A program made the translations under genes and the position numbers. From Candidatus Wallbacteria bacterium (GTDB lineage Bacteria; Muiribacteriota; UBA6191; JACPRK01): DNA of 64,000 bases. The notes beneath the pieces are model-generated. The model did no database searches. It was not told where the DNA came from and was given only the letters and a program-made list of their open reading frames with translations. Location: assembly GCA_016190005.1 (NCBI GenBank), contig JACPRK010000105.1, forward strand, positions 30,955 to 94,954, given 5' to 3'. Shown here piece after piece: positions 34,049 to 42,222 of this stretch; position 1 is the stretch's first letter, and every line of letters begins with the position of its first letter.

Positions 34049-35878
34049 ATGAAGTGCACTCGATCCCTCTGCGCCGTTTGGGCCCTGGCGGCCTGCCTGG
34101 CTGCGCCCGCCCTGGCTTCGCTCGATTCCGTCAAGGTCACGACCTCGGCCTGGAAGCGCTCCGAGGCGGGCGCCGCGTTCCGCAAGGGCTCGGTGAAGCT
34201 CACGCTCGTCTTCGAGAAGCTGCTCCCGGCAAAGAAGCCGGCTTCCGAAGGCGACGGCTTCGAGTCCCAGGAGCAGGCGCCGTCGATCCGGGTCGAGATC
34301 GTCTACTCGCCCCCGGCAGCCCGAGCGACCTCCGGGGCCAGCCTCGAAGCTCTGAAAGGGCTAACCGACTCGAGCTCTGTCGCCGACGAGGAGGTGCCGG
34401 GCCAGCCGCTCGGGGACGTGAATCCCGAGGCTCCGCTGCCGAAAAGGCGCGTACTTCGAGCACGAGTCGGCGCCGCCGAGTACCGCGTCACCGGCTCGGA
34501 GCCCTCCGAGGATCTGGCGAGCTTTCTGAAGGCTCTGCTCGCAGGAGATCCGGTGCTCTATCGAGCCCGCAGGCAGTACCCGGCCGAGCTGGAGCTGATC
34601 GGACCCAAACCGGCCGTTCGGCTCTATGAGGCGCCCGCCGCGACGGACGTGTTTGCGCTTCCCAGGCCCGGAGAGACGCCAGACCTCTGCTTCGCCAGCG
34701 ACGCCAAGACACCTCTCACGCTCCTGTTCAAGCTGCGGGCCGACGAGCTGGTCTTCCGCAAACACGCCCTGGGTGTCACGAGTGCCCAGGCGCGCCAGGG
34801 GGTGAGGACGTACATGCGGTGTGGCTCCACGGCCATCTACGCCGACACCGGCGCCGACGGGGTGGCCAGCTTCGAGCTGGGCGTCGTCGCTGGGCCTGCA
34901 GAGTGGCGCTTCCAGGCCGGCCTGGAGAACCCCGTGGCCGCCGACTGGGTCCTGCCATCCGCGGGCCGGGTCCTGTTCCGGATCGCCACAGAGGCCGCGG
35001 CCCGGCCCCAGGCCCCAGCATCGGGTTCGCCAGCCGACGTCGCCACCTCGCTGGCCGCCTTCGCTGCGCTCAAGGCACCGTCGCGCGAAGCGGTGCCGCC
35101 CGAGCTTTCATGCCTGCTCTTCGCCCAGGAGACCGACCGCAAGTCGACCTGGACCTGGAAGGCCGAAGCGTTCTGGCTGGGCGCGGGCCAGAATCTTGCC
35201 TCGGACACGAGCGCCTGGCTCGACGGGCAGGCGCGGCGGATCGAGAAGGACTGGATCGGGCGGCCGGCCGGCGAGACGTCGGCGCCTTCGAAGCCCGGCT
35301 GGGGCGCCCGGGAGGCCGCAGGCTTGCTGGCTGCGCTCCGTTTGTACGAACTGGAGCCGGGTCCCGAATCGCTCGCCCGAGCCCGGGCCCTGGCCGCGGG
35401 GCTCTTCGCCGTCCTGCTCGCCACACCCGAACCCACATCCACACCTGCTGACGCCGCCAGCGCTCCGGCCGCGCACGGGCTGGCCGCGCTCGGCTTCTTC
35501 AAGGCGAATGAGATCTTCCGGGAGGCTGGGTACCGGCGGCTGGCGCTGGACCAGGTGCAGCATCTGCTGGCCGAGCACGTCGCACTCGATTCCGGAGCCG
35601 TGCTCGCTCACAAGGGCGGCGCCCCGCTATCCGACCTGAGGTCTCACGCGCTCGTCGTCCACGCCGTCGCCAAGGCGTGGCGCTCCTCGAGCAAGAAGCC
35701 CTACAAGGCCGCGCTGGCCGCCATCCGCAAGCGTGTCCTGGCGAGCTGGACAGCCGAGTCGGCCTTCCTGCTCCCCGGTGCGAAGCCCGACCTCGCCTCC
35801 CAGTTCTGGGCGCTTTCGGTCTTCACGTACGCTCTCTGGCCCTACTGGGGCCTTGATCTCGAGAGCTGGCTCGGCTAG
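34049..35878 (+). CDS. Secreted protein of unknown function
   Basis: 609 residues from ATG 34049 with GGGAG six bases upstream. A signal peptide (SLCAVWALAACLAAPALA) is clear. I recognise no domain. The first 330 residues look like beta-rich modules (KVTTSAWKR, VKLTLVFEKLL, FVLPSAG-type strands); the rest (about 350-609) is helical, with repeated Ala/Leu-rich helices (ALAAGLFAVLLA, ALVVHAVAKAW), possibly an alpha/alpha toroid as in terpenoid-cyclase-like or glycan-processing proteins. It is divergent from pgl across a 162 bp spacer and alone on its strand here. Confidence 0.75.
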   Translation: MKCTRSLCAVWALAACLAAPALASLDSVKVTTSAWKRSEAGAAFRKGSVKLTLVFEKLLPAKKPASEGDGFESQEQAPSIRVEIVYSPPAARATSGASLEALKGLTDSSSVADEEVPGQPLGDVNPEAPLPKRRVLRARVGAAEYRVTGSEPSEDLASFLKALLAGDPVLYRARRQYPAELELIGPKPAVRLYEAPAATDVFALPRPGETPDLCFASDAKTPLTLLFKLRADELVFRKHALGVTSAQARQGVRTYMRCGSTAIYADTGADGVASFELGVVAGPAEWRFQAGLENPVAADWVLPSAGRVLFRIATEAAARPQAPASGSPADVATSLAAFAALKAPSREAVPPELSCLLFAQETDRKSTWTWKAEAFWLGAGQNLASDTSAWLDGQARRIEKDWIGRPAGETSAPSKPGWGAREAAGLLAALRLYELEPGPESLARARALAAGLFAVLLATPEPTSTPADAASAPAAHGLAALGFFKANEIFREAGYRRLALDQVQHLLAEHVALDSGAVLAHKGGAPLSDLRSHALVVHAVAKAWRSSSKKPYKAALAAIRKRVLASWTAESAFLLPGAKPDLASQFWALSVFTYALWPYWGLDLESWLG

Positions 35879-35891
35879 CCACTCAGCCTTT

Positions 35892-35912
35892 CTCGATTCT
35901 CGATTCTCGATT
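35892..35912. repeat. Heptanucleotide array (CTCGATT x3)
   Basis: Three exact CTCGATT units lie in the 41 bp gap between two convergent genes. The unit differs from the CCTGAAG and CCAGTAG families but the position is equivalent. Confidence 0.8.
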
Positions 35913-35919
35913 CTTGGCA

Positions 35920-36714
35920 TTAGAACCGGTGACTCAACGTCACCATCACGTTCTGCGTATTACGGCTGAAGAGGCTGTCGATCTCCTTCTGCCCGACGTA
36001 GGCGGCGTCGAGGATCAGCTCCTTGATGTTGAACCGGAAGCCGCCGGAAAACCTGTCGCCGTCGAAGTCCCCCAGGATCGACATGTTGCGAGAGACTCGG
36101 TAGTTGACGCCGAGCAGCCCGAAGAAGGTGTCGGCCTCCCCGGTGAACACCGTGCCCGTGCGGCCGGGGACCGTGATGCGCTGCAGGTTGAAGCCGCCGA
36201 ACTTGGAGATCCCCGCCTGCGTGAGCTGACTGGTGGTCAGCTCCCTGAACTTCTTGCCGCCAAAGTTGACGCCGAACCCGCCCCAGATCGACTTCCACCC
36301 CACTACCGAGTAGAACGAGGAGGCATCCGGCCCCGAGATCGGTGCGAGCAGGCCGACGGCCACATTGAAGGTGTCGACCGGGAACCGCATCTTGCCGCTG
36401 AACCAGTAGGGTTGGTCGCGGAAAGTCGTCTTCTGCCGGAACGTCTTCTCTACCCCCAGCTCCAGGTTGTGATAGACGCCGACGTTGACCTTGCCGCTGA
36501 AGTCGTAGCTGGTGTCGACGTCGAAGTTGGCCGTGAGCTGGTCGTACGATTCGAGAGTGATTCCCACCTCGGTGCGCTCGGGTTCCAGCGTCATGGGGTC
36601 CGGAATCGTAAGACCACCTGTCGGTCCAATCTGGGACGGGGCCGCGCCGCACGCCGCCGGAACGGCCAACATGATCGTCACCGAAATGAGCAGGAAGAGG
36701 CTGTGGTTACGCAT
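35920..36714 (-). CDS. Outer-membrane beta-barrel protein, YjbH/porin-like
   Basis: 264 residues. Signal peptide FLLISVTIMLAVPAACGA, then SQIGPTGGLTIPDPMTLEP, a motif found at the start of YjbH-like barrel proteins. Alternating amphipathic strands follow (TEVGITLESYDQL, KVNVGVYHNLELGVEK, FGVNFGGKKF, GGFRFNIKELILDAAYV), and the protein ends with aromatic Phe (VTLSHRF), the usual outer-membrane barrel signal for BamA. It probably resides in the outer membrane. Transported substrate or structural role is unknown. It is divergent from the EF-hand gene. Confidence 0.72.
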   Translation of the reverse strand: MRNHSLFLLISVTIMLAVPAACGAAPSQIGPTGGLTIPDPMTLEPERTEVGITLESYDQLTANFDVDTSYDFSGKVNVGVYHNLELGVEKTFRQKTTFRDQPYWFSGKMRFPVDTFNVAVGLLAPISGPDASSFYSVVGWKSIWGGFGVNFGGKKFRELTTSQLTQAGISKFGGFNLQRITVPGRTGTVFTGEADTFFGLLGVNYRVSRNMSILGDFDGDRFSGGFRFNIKELILDAAYVGQKEIDSLFSRNTQNVMVTLSHRF

Positions 36715-36765
36715 GGCGGTTCGTCATGCATGTCATCGGCAGCGTCCTCGGTTTTCCCGCGTTGC

Positions 36766-36792
36766 TTGACAGATGGAGCGCTTTCTGATAAA
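36766..36792 (+). promoter_or_regulatory. Candidate promoter of the EF-hand gene
   Basis: Perfect TTGACA (36766-36771) and GATAAA (36787-36792) with a 15 bp spacer, shorter than ideal. A GCAGG-TGG-CCTGC hairpin (36845-36857) sits just before the AGGAGG ribosome site. Confidence 0.45.
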
Positions 36793-36878
36793 CCGACGGC
36801 CTACCCGGTTGCTTGCGGGCGGCGTGAAGATCGCCCTGGGGGAGGCAGGTGGCCTGCACGAAGGAGGAGGTTTCTCTC

Positions 36879-37673
36879 ATGTTGTTGCGCACCTTCGCCA
36901 GGTACAGCCTGGCCGCACTCACCGGCGTTTGTCTCACTTCGGCCGCCCTGGCCGGCACCGATGCCCCCGGCCTCAAGAAGGACGACGTCATCGGCCTCAT
37001 CAAGGGTTTCCGCGCTGCGGACAAGAACCATAACGGCGTGCTCTCGCACGACGAGCTGGCGACTCGCTTCAACTGGACGGTCCCGGCCGGACACGAGCAC
37101 AAGGCCGACGACAAGGCCCACGGCTTCAGCAAGATCGCCCTCATCCGGATGATTCATGACTTCCTGAAGATCGACGCCGACAAGGACGGCGTTCTTTCTC
37201 ACGGCGAGCTGATGTCCTTCTACCACCCCGCCAAGAAGTCCCACGAGGGCTGCGATCATGCGCGCTGCGAGAAGGCCCAGAAGGGCGAGTGCTGCGGCAA
37301 GTGCGAGCACCCGACCAAGTGCGAGAAGGCCGCTGCCGACGTCGCCGCCGGCAAGTGCCCGAAGACCGGCAAGAGCTGCCCCGAGGCCAAGACCTGCCCC
37401 GAGGCTGCCAAGGCCTGCCCCCGCGCTGCCAGCGCCTGCGCCAAGACCGAAGAGGTCTGCCCGAAGACCGGCAAGACCGGTTCTTGCCCCAAGGCCGACT
37501 GCGCCAAGAAGGCCTCTTGCGAGAAGAGCTCTTCCTGCGCCAAGACCGCAGAGGTCTGCCCCAAGACCGGCAAGACCGGGTCCTGCCCTAAGGCCGACTG
37601 CGCCAAGAAGGCCTCTTGCGAGAAGAGCGCCCACCGCCACTGCCCGACCGCGGCCGAGGCGACTCTGCTCTGA
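36879..37673 (+). CDS. Secreted two-EF-hand protein with Cys/Lys-rich repeat tail
   Basis: 264 residues from ATG 36879, with AGGAGG upstream. Signal peptide YSLAALTGVCLTSAALA. Two canonical calcium loops, DKNHNGVLSHDEL and DADKDGVLSHGEL, lie near residues 48 and 96. From about residue 125 the protein is low-complexity: short Cys-Pro-Lys-Thr-Gly-Lys and Cys-Ala-Lys-Lys blocks with over twenty cysteines. The last part is a 33-residue repeat present twice (99 bp units 37437-37535 and 37536-37634). Calcium binding is likely; the tail could bind metals or form disulfides on the surface. The function is unknown. Confidence 0.78.
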   Translation: MLLRTFARYSLAALTGVCLTSAALAGTDAPGLKKDDVIGLIKGFRAADKNHNGVLSHDELATRFNWTVPAGHEHKADDKAHGFSKIALIRMIHDFLKIDADKDGVLSHGELMSFYHPAKKSHEGCDHARCEKAQKGECCGKCEHPTKCEKAAADVAAGKCPKTGKSCPEAKTCPEAAKACPRAASACAKTEEVCPKTGKTGSCPKADCAKKASCEKSSSCAKTAEVCPKTGKTGSCPKADCAKKASCEKSAHRHCPTAAEATLL

Positions 37674-37758
37674 GCGAGCGGATTATCACGTGGTCGTCTC
37701 GTGACGCCCTGCGCCTTCTGGGCGCGGGGCGTCCGGACTCCAAGCCCAAGGAGGGCCC

Positions 37759-37902
37759 ATGACCGCCGTCTGCCCCCACTGCAAGGGAAAGGTCTCCCTC
37801 GCCACCGTGCTTCGAGAGAAGGACGTCAAGGACGGTGCGATCGAGACACTCTACGCCTGCCCACACTGCAAGGCCGTGCTCGGCTTCACCTTCATGGGCT
37901 GA
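37759..37902 (+). CDS. 47-residue zinc-ribbon protein
   Basis: A short complete frame with GGAGG five bases before ATG 37759. Two CPHC pairs (MTAVCPHCKGK near the N terminus and YACPHCKAVLGF near the C terminus), 29 residues apart, form a typical zinc ribbon. Such mini-ribbons act as nucleic-acid-binding or redox-sensitive accessory proteins, but nothing specific can be said. It lies 85 bp after the Cys-rich EF-hand gene and may be co-transcribed with it. Confidence 0.75.
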   Translation: MTAVCPHCKGKVSLATVLREKDVKDGAIETLYACPHCKAVLGFTFMG

Positions 37903-37916
37903 CCCCGCTCCCGGGG
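37903..37916. terminator. Small hairpin between convergent genes
   Basis: CCCCG-CTCC-CGGGG directly after the stop of the zinc-ribbon gene, 20 bp before the stop of the convergent pheA-like gene. It has no T run, so its termination ability is uncertain. Confidence 0.3.
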
Positions 37917-37936
37917 CGGTGCAGTCGTGCTGGCTT

Positions 37937-39031
37937 CTACGCCCGCAGGCCGCCGAACACGGGGTAGCTTCCTAGAACCTTGACGAAGCTGCTCAGGCCC
38001 CTCAGCTCCTGGAGCGCTCGCCCCACGGCGCGCTCGGTGGCGTGGCCGTGGAAGTCGGCGAAAAAGGTCACCGTCGGGATGGTCTTGGACGGGTAGTAGC
38101 TGTCCAGCAGGCTCAGGTTGACCTTCCTTCGCCGGAAGATGCGCAGCGCGTCGTCCAGAACGCCGACGCGGTCGATCAGGCTGAAGGCGACCGTGGTCTT
38201 GTCCGCGCGAGTGAGCACAGGCATGCTGCGGCCAACGGTCAGGAAGCGCATCTCTTTCGACAGGGCCGTCCCTGGGGCTTCGGAGAGGATGTCCAGCCCG
38301 TGGACTGTGGCCGAGAAGTGGGGGCAGATTGCGGCCGAACCCGGGTGCTCAGCCGCTTCCCTGGCCGACCAGGCGACGCTGGGCGCCAAGACGATCTCGG
38401 CCGTGCGGAAGGATTCAGAAATCCACGGCCGATTCAGGGCGAAGATCATCTCCTGCACCAGCAGGCGCCGGGGCCGGCCTCGGACTCGGTTCCCGGCGAC
38501 GGCTAGCTTGAGTTTCCAGTAGTACTCTGCCGTGATCGTGAGGTCGCTCTCGAGGAAGTACTCCAGCGCGTGCACGCCGATGCCCTCCGAACTGGTCTCG
38601 AGCGGCACGATGCCGTAGTCGGCCCGCTGCTGGGCGACGGCCTCGAAGACCTCGGCCAGCCCCGCCGCCGCGACGAGTTCGGTAGAGGCGCCGAACTGCT
38701 CCCGTGCGGCAGCGTGCGAAAGCGACCCCTGAGGCCCGGGAAAGGCGACCACCAGGGGCCTCTCGGTCTGGCGGCAGAGCCCCAGGATGTCCCGGAAGAT
38801 CCCTGCCAGCGCCTCGGCCGGCAGCCGGCCTCCGTTCAGCGCGTTCACCCTGGCGAGGATCTGCTTCTCCCGGACGGGGATGTAACGTTCCCGGCCCGAA
38901 TGCCGCTTCAACTCGGCCACGTCCCTTGCCAGTCCGTGACGCTCGGTCAAGAGTCGGACGAGCTCGGCGTCGATGGCGTCGATGGAGCGGCGCAGCCGAG
39001 TGAGCCGGGCCTTGTGCGCGCGTGCCGTCAT
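37937..39031 (-). CDS. pheA: Chorismate mutase/prephenate dehydratase-like protein with altered motifs
   Basis: 364 residues: AroQ chorismate mutase (about 10-95; RLRRSIDAIDAELVRLL, ERYIPVREKQIL), prephenate-dehydratase-like domain (about 100-275; VAFPGPQGSLSHAAA), and an ACT domain (VAFSLIDRVGVLDDALRIF). The usual route is chorismate to prephenate to phenylpyruvate. Two PDT landmarks differ: the ENTS-type motif reads PLETSSEG, and the TRF motif carrying the catalytic Thr reads EMRF. The ACT ESRP motif is also absent (LLDSYYPSK). It may be an active divergent enzyme or one with a changed reaction. It starts 13 bp after the dehydrogenase-glycosyltransferase gene. Confidence 0.82.
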   Translation of the reverse strand: MTARAHKARLTRLRRSIDAIDAELVRLLTERHGLARDVAELKRHSGRERYIPVREKQILARVNALNGGRLPAEALAGIFRDILGLCRQTERPLVVAFPGPQGSLSHAAAREQFGASTELVAAAGLAEVFEAVAQQRADYGIVPLETSSEGIGVHALEYFLESDLTITAEYYWKLKLAVAGNRVRGRPRRLLVQEMIFALNRPWISESFRTAEIVLAPSVAWSAREAAEHPGSAAICPHFSATVHGLDILSEAPGTALSKEMRFLTVGRSMPVLTRADKTTVAFSLIDRVGVLDDALRIFRRRKVNLSLLDSYYPSKTIPTVTFFADFHGHATERAVGRALQELRGLSSFVKVLGSYPVFGGLRA

Positions 39032-39044
39032 CGACGCCGCCCGG

Positions 39045-41132
39045 TCAGCTCCGTGCCGGACCGGAGGGCGCGGCCGCGTCCGTTGCTCCAACGCCCTTCG
39101 GCAGCCCGCCCAGCCAACGCCCGACCAAGCAGTGCAGGTACCAGCGCAGGTACTTGGGTAGCCACTTCCCGAGCTGGAAGCGCGATTCGCCTGCCGACCG
39201 ATCGACCCAGGTCGTCGGCACTTCGGCGATCCGCCTTCCGGCCAGGAAGGACTTCACCACCAGCTCCATCCCGATCTCGAAGCCGCCATCGCTTTCGATC
39301 TCGAAGCGCCTCACGGCGTCTGTCCTGTACATCTTGAACGAATTGGTCGCGTCCGAAGTCGGCAGTCCGCTCAGCAAGTGCAGAGAGATTCCGGCGCACC
39401 TGGACATGAGCGTCTTCACGAACGGTCCCCCCGTCTGACTGCCGCCCTTGGAGTACCGGCTGCCGCACACGATGTCGGCCCCGTCCTCGATCAGGCAGTG
39501 CATGAGGTTGATCTGTCCGACGTCGTCGGAGAGATCGGCCATCACCACGGCCGCGTACTTCTTGCCGCAATGGAGCAAACCAGTCTTGATAGCGTTCAGC
39601 GCGCCGCGCCCGTAGGCGTTCTTCAGGAGTCTGAGTCCCGGCCAGCCGGCTTGCAGGCGGCGCACTACCGGCACGGTCGTGTCCTCCTCCATGTCATGCA
39701 CCACGAAGATTTCGTGTGGCACCCGCACGCGCTGGCGGAGCGCCTCCAGAGTCGGAACGATGTTCTCCGCCTCGTTGTAGACCGGTATGACAATTCCCAG
39801 ATCGGGCGCAGCCACGGGCGCCGGTGCGCTCGGCTGCGCGGCAGCGGCTGCCCCGGCCGTTCTCGCCGCCGGAGGCAATGGAGCATTCGACTCTGGTAAC
39901 GGAGCGCCGTCCAGCCTCTGCAAGGTGACGCCCTTCCCAGTCAGGTTCCAGACGTCGCTCAGGAGTGCTTGTGGCGCCGCCCGCTCGGCGAGCCAGTCGG
40001 GCTTCAGCTCGCGGAAGGCGGAGTGGTTCATGGCCAGAAAGATGACGTCGGCCCCTGCCACCGCTTCTTCCAGCGGCGAGCTGGCCAGGAAGGGGTCGTG
40101 CATCCGCACCTCGGCGCCCTCTGCCAGCAGCAGCTTTCGGAGCTTGTAGGAGAGCGCGTTGCGCCCGTCGTCGATGTCGCGCTTGAACGCGATGCCCAGG
40201 ATGGCGACCTTGGCCCCGTGCAGCGGGCGCACGGCCTTGACTTGGCTCACCAGGTACATCGGGACGGTTTCGTTGATCTTCCAGGCGGTGCTGATGAGCT
40301 CGCAGTACGGCGTCTTGTTGATGAGGAAGAAGCCGTCCTTGTAGAGACACGGTCCGCCGGCCAGCCCGGGAAGCGCCAGCCCGCCCCTGGAGTAGCCTTC
40401 GTTCACCAGCCGCACCAGCGGGTAGATTTCGCGCTCCCACTGGTGCGCGATCATCATGAACTCGTTGGCCAGCGCGAACTGGATGTAGCGGTACATGTTG
40501 CAGAAGAGCTTCGCCAGCTCGGCCGAGCGCGCATCGGCGTCCAGGAGCGGCGGGCCCAACGCCTCGAAGAGTTGCCGCGCGCGCGAGCGGCTCCCGGGAT
40601 CGTCGGCGCCGACGATCTGCGGGGTCGTCTTCAGCTCCGACAGCGCCTTTCCCTCGGCGATCCGCTCCGGGCAGAAGGCCAGGTAGAGGTCCCGGCCAAT
40701 GGTCAACCGCGTGCGACTTTCGATGAAGCGGGCGATGTACTCGGTGGTGCCCGGGCTCACCGTGCTCCGGAGCACCAGAAGATGCCCGGGCCTGAGCAGC
40801 GGCACGAGCGAGTTGAGCACCTTCTCGATTTGGGTGAAGACCGGGTTCATGTGCTCGTCCACGGGCGTCCCCAGCGTCAGCACCAGGTTGTCCGCGTTCG
40901 TGGCGACGCCGTTGTCGGTTGTGAACTCCACAGCGCGGCCAGCGTGACGGGCCAAGAGCTCCGGGCCGCCGTTCTCGACGAACGGGAAGACCCCGGACTT
41001 CAACCCTTCGACGTACGGCGCGTTCACGTCGACGCCCCAGACGCGATACCCGCAATCGGCGAAGGCCAGCGCCAGCGGCAAGCCGACACGCCCGACGCCG
41101 AAGACCGCGATGGTCCTCGCGCCCTCGCTCAT
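39045..41132 (-). CDS. Nucleotide-sugar dehydrogenase fused to GT2 glycosyltransferase
   Basis: 695 residues. Residues 1-400 are a UDP-glucose/UDP-ManNAc dehydrogenase: AVFGVGRVGLPLALAF, LRSTVSPGTTEYIAR, catalytic Cys in GLAGGPCLYKDGFF, and AILGIAFKRDIDDGRN. After an Ala/Pro linker (about 415-435) comes a family 2 glycosyltransferase of the dolichol-phosphate-mannose-synthase kind: LGIVIPVYNEAENI, VVMADLSDDVGQ (DxD-like), and DGGFEIGMELVVK. It would oxidise a sugar nucleotide to a uronic acid and transfer a sugar to a lipid or glycan acceptor. ATG 41132 overlaps the epimerase stop. The two parts are normally separate proteins. Confidence 0.88.
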   Translation of the reverse strand: MSEGARTIAVFGVGRVGLPLALAFADCGYRVWGVDVNAPYVEGLKSGVFPFVENGGPELLARHAGRAVEFTTDNGVATNADNLVLTLGTPVDEHMNPVFTQIEKVLNSLVPLLRPGHLLVLRSTVSPGTTEYIARFIESRTRLTIGRDLYLAFCPERIAEGKALSELKTTPQIVGADDPGSRSRARQLFEALGPPLLDADARSAELAKLFCNMYRYIQFALANEFMMIAHQWEREIYPLVRLVNEGYSRGGLALPGLAGGPCLYKDGFFLINKTPYCELISTAWKINETVPMYLVSQVKAVRPLHGAKVAILGIAFKRDIDDGRNALSYKLRKLLLAEGAEVRMHDPFLASSPLEEAVAGADVIFLAMNHSAFRELKPDWLAERAAPQALLSDVWNLTGKGVTLQRLDGAPLPESNAPLPPAARTAGAAAAAQPSAPAPVAAPDLGIVIPVYNEAENIVPTLEALRQRVRVPHEIFVVHDMEEDTTVPVVRRLQAGWPGLRLLKNAYGRGALNAIKTGLLHCGKKYAAVVMADLSDDVGQINLMHCLIEDGADIVCGSRYSKGGSQTGGPFVKTLMSRCAGISLHLLSGLPTSDATNSFKMYRTDAVRRFEIESDGGFEIGMELVVKSFLAGRRIAEVPTTWVDRSAGESRFQLGKWLPKYLRWYLHCLVGRWLGGLPKGVGATDAAAPSGPARS

Positions 41133-42106
41133 CGCGAAGCAGCCCCTTCGGCGTGGGTTCGCCGCAGCCACTCCACGACCGGAGGCAGGCCGGCGTCCAG
41201 CCCGATCTTCGCCTCGAACCCGAGCACCCGGCGTGCCTTGGCCACGTCCGGAATGCGCCGCTGCACGTCGTTGGCGAAACCCGCCACGTGCCGCAGCTGG
41301 GGTTCTCCCTTGCCGTAGAGCAGCCGGTAGAGCTCGCCCGCCAGCTCCAGCATCGAGATCTCCCGCGGGTGGCTGATGTTGAAGTCCTCGTCCACGCCGC
41401 GCTCCGACTCCAGCGCGCAGACGATCCCGGCGGCGATGTCCTCCACGTGCGTGAAGCAGCGGGTCTGGCTACCGTCCCCGAGCATCTCGATTTCCCCGCC
41501 GCCCGCGTCGAGGAACTTGGCCACCAGGTCCGGGATCACGTGGGCGTACCCGACCTCCTCGCCGGGGTACTCGTTGACGCCATAGGCGTTGAAGGGCCGC
41601 ACGATCGTGTAGGGCAGCCCGTGTTCCTGCCGGTAGGCCTTGCAGTACCACTCGCCCGATAGCTTGCTGAAACCGTAGGCGCTGACAGGCATCGGAATGC
41701 TGGTCAGATCGCTTTCGGCCGAAGGGAAGCGCGTCGCCGACTCGAACACCATCGACGAGGAGATGTAGAGCATCCGCTTGTAGCGCAGTTCGGCTGCGGC
41801 CTCGAAGGTCGCGGAGTAGATCTGGTTGTTCTCCGCCAGAATCGTCGCCGGCAGGCGGTGGAAGTACCCGATTCCGCCGATGCGCGCGGCCATGTTGACG
41901 CAGTAGTCGAACCCCTCGAAGGCCGAGCGTGCCTCGACCGGGTCTCGCAGGTCGGCCGTGACCAGCTCGCAGCCCAGCCCTTCTGCAGACCCGTGCTTCG
42001 AGAGGTTGTCGACGACTCGGACCACGTGGTCCCGCGCCAGAAGCGCCCGGACCACCGCGCTGCCAATGAATCCAGCGCCACCCGTCACCACCACCCGAAG
42101 TTTCAC
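41129..42106 (-). CDS. NAD-dependent sugar epimerase/dehydratase (extended SDR)
   Basis: 325 residues from GTG 42106, with AGGAG upstream. Rossmann motif VVVTGGAGFIGSAVV; Ser and Tyr-x-x-x-Lys in LYISSSMVFES and SAYGFSKLSGEW. GGIGYFHRLPA after the VNMAARI strand resembles GDP-sugar epimerases such as GDP-mannose 3,5-epimerase. It acts on a nucleotide sugar, probably the substrate or product of the dehydrogenase-transferase encoded next. It is the first gene of a three-gene surface-saccharide set. Confidence 0.87.
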   Translation of the reverse strand: MKLRVVVTGGAGFIGSAVVRALLARDHVVRVVDNLSKHGSAEGLGCELVTADLRDPVEARSAFEGFDYCVNMAARIGGIGYFHRLPATILAENNQIYSATFEAAAELRYKRMLYISSSMVFESATRFPSAESDLTSIPMPVSAYGFSKLSGEWYCKAYRQEHGLPYTIVRPFNAYGVNEYPGEEVGYAHVIPDLVAKFLDAGGGEIEMLGDGSQTRCFTHVEDIAAGIVCALESERGVDEDFNISHPREISMLELAGELYRLLYGKGEPQLRHVAGFANDVQRRIPDVAKARRVLGFEAKIGLDAGLPPVVEWLRRTHAEGAASR

Positions 42107-42222
42107 CCAAGAGCTCCTTCCCGCAGGGCCAACCCCGCGAACGGTGTATCATTCCGCTGCCCGGGCTGCAACCTTCTCCGGCCCCGCCCCGTAGGCATGA
42201 CGGAGGACAGAGTCCCCTAGTG

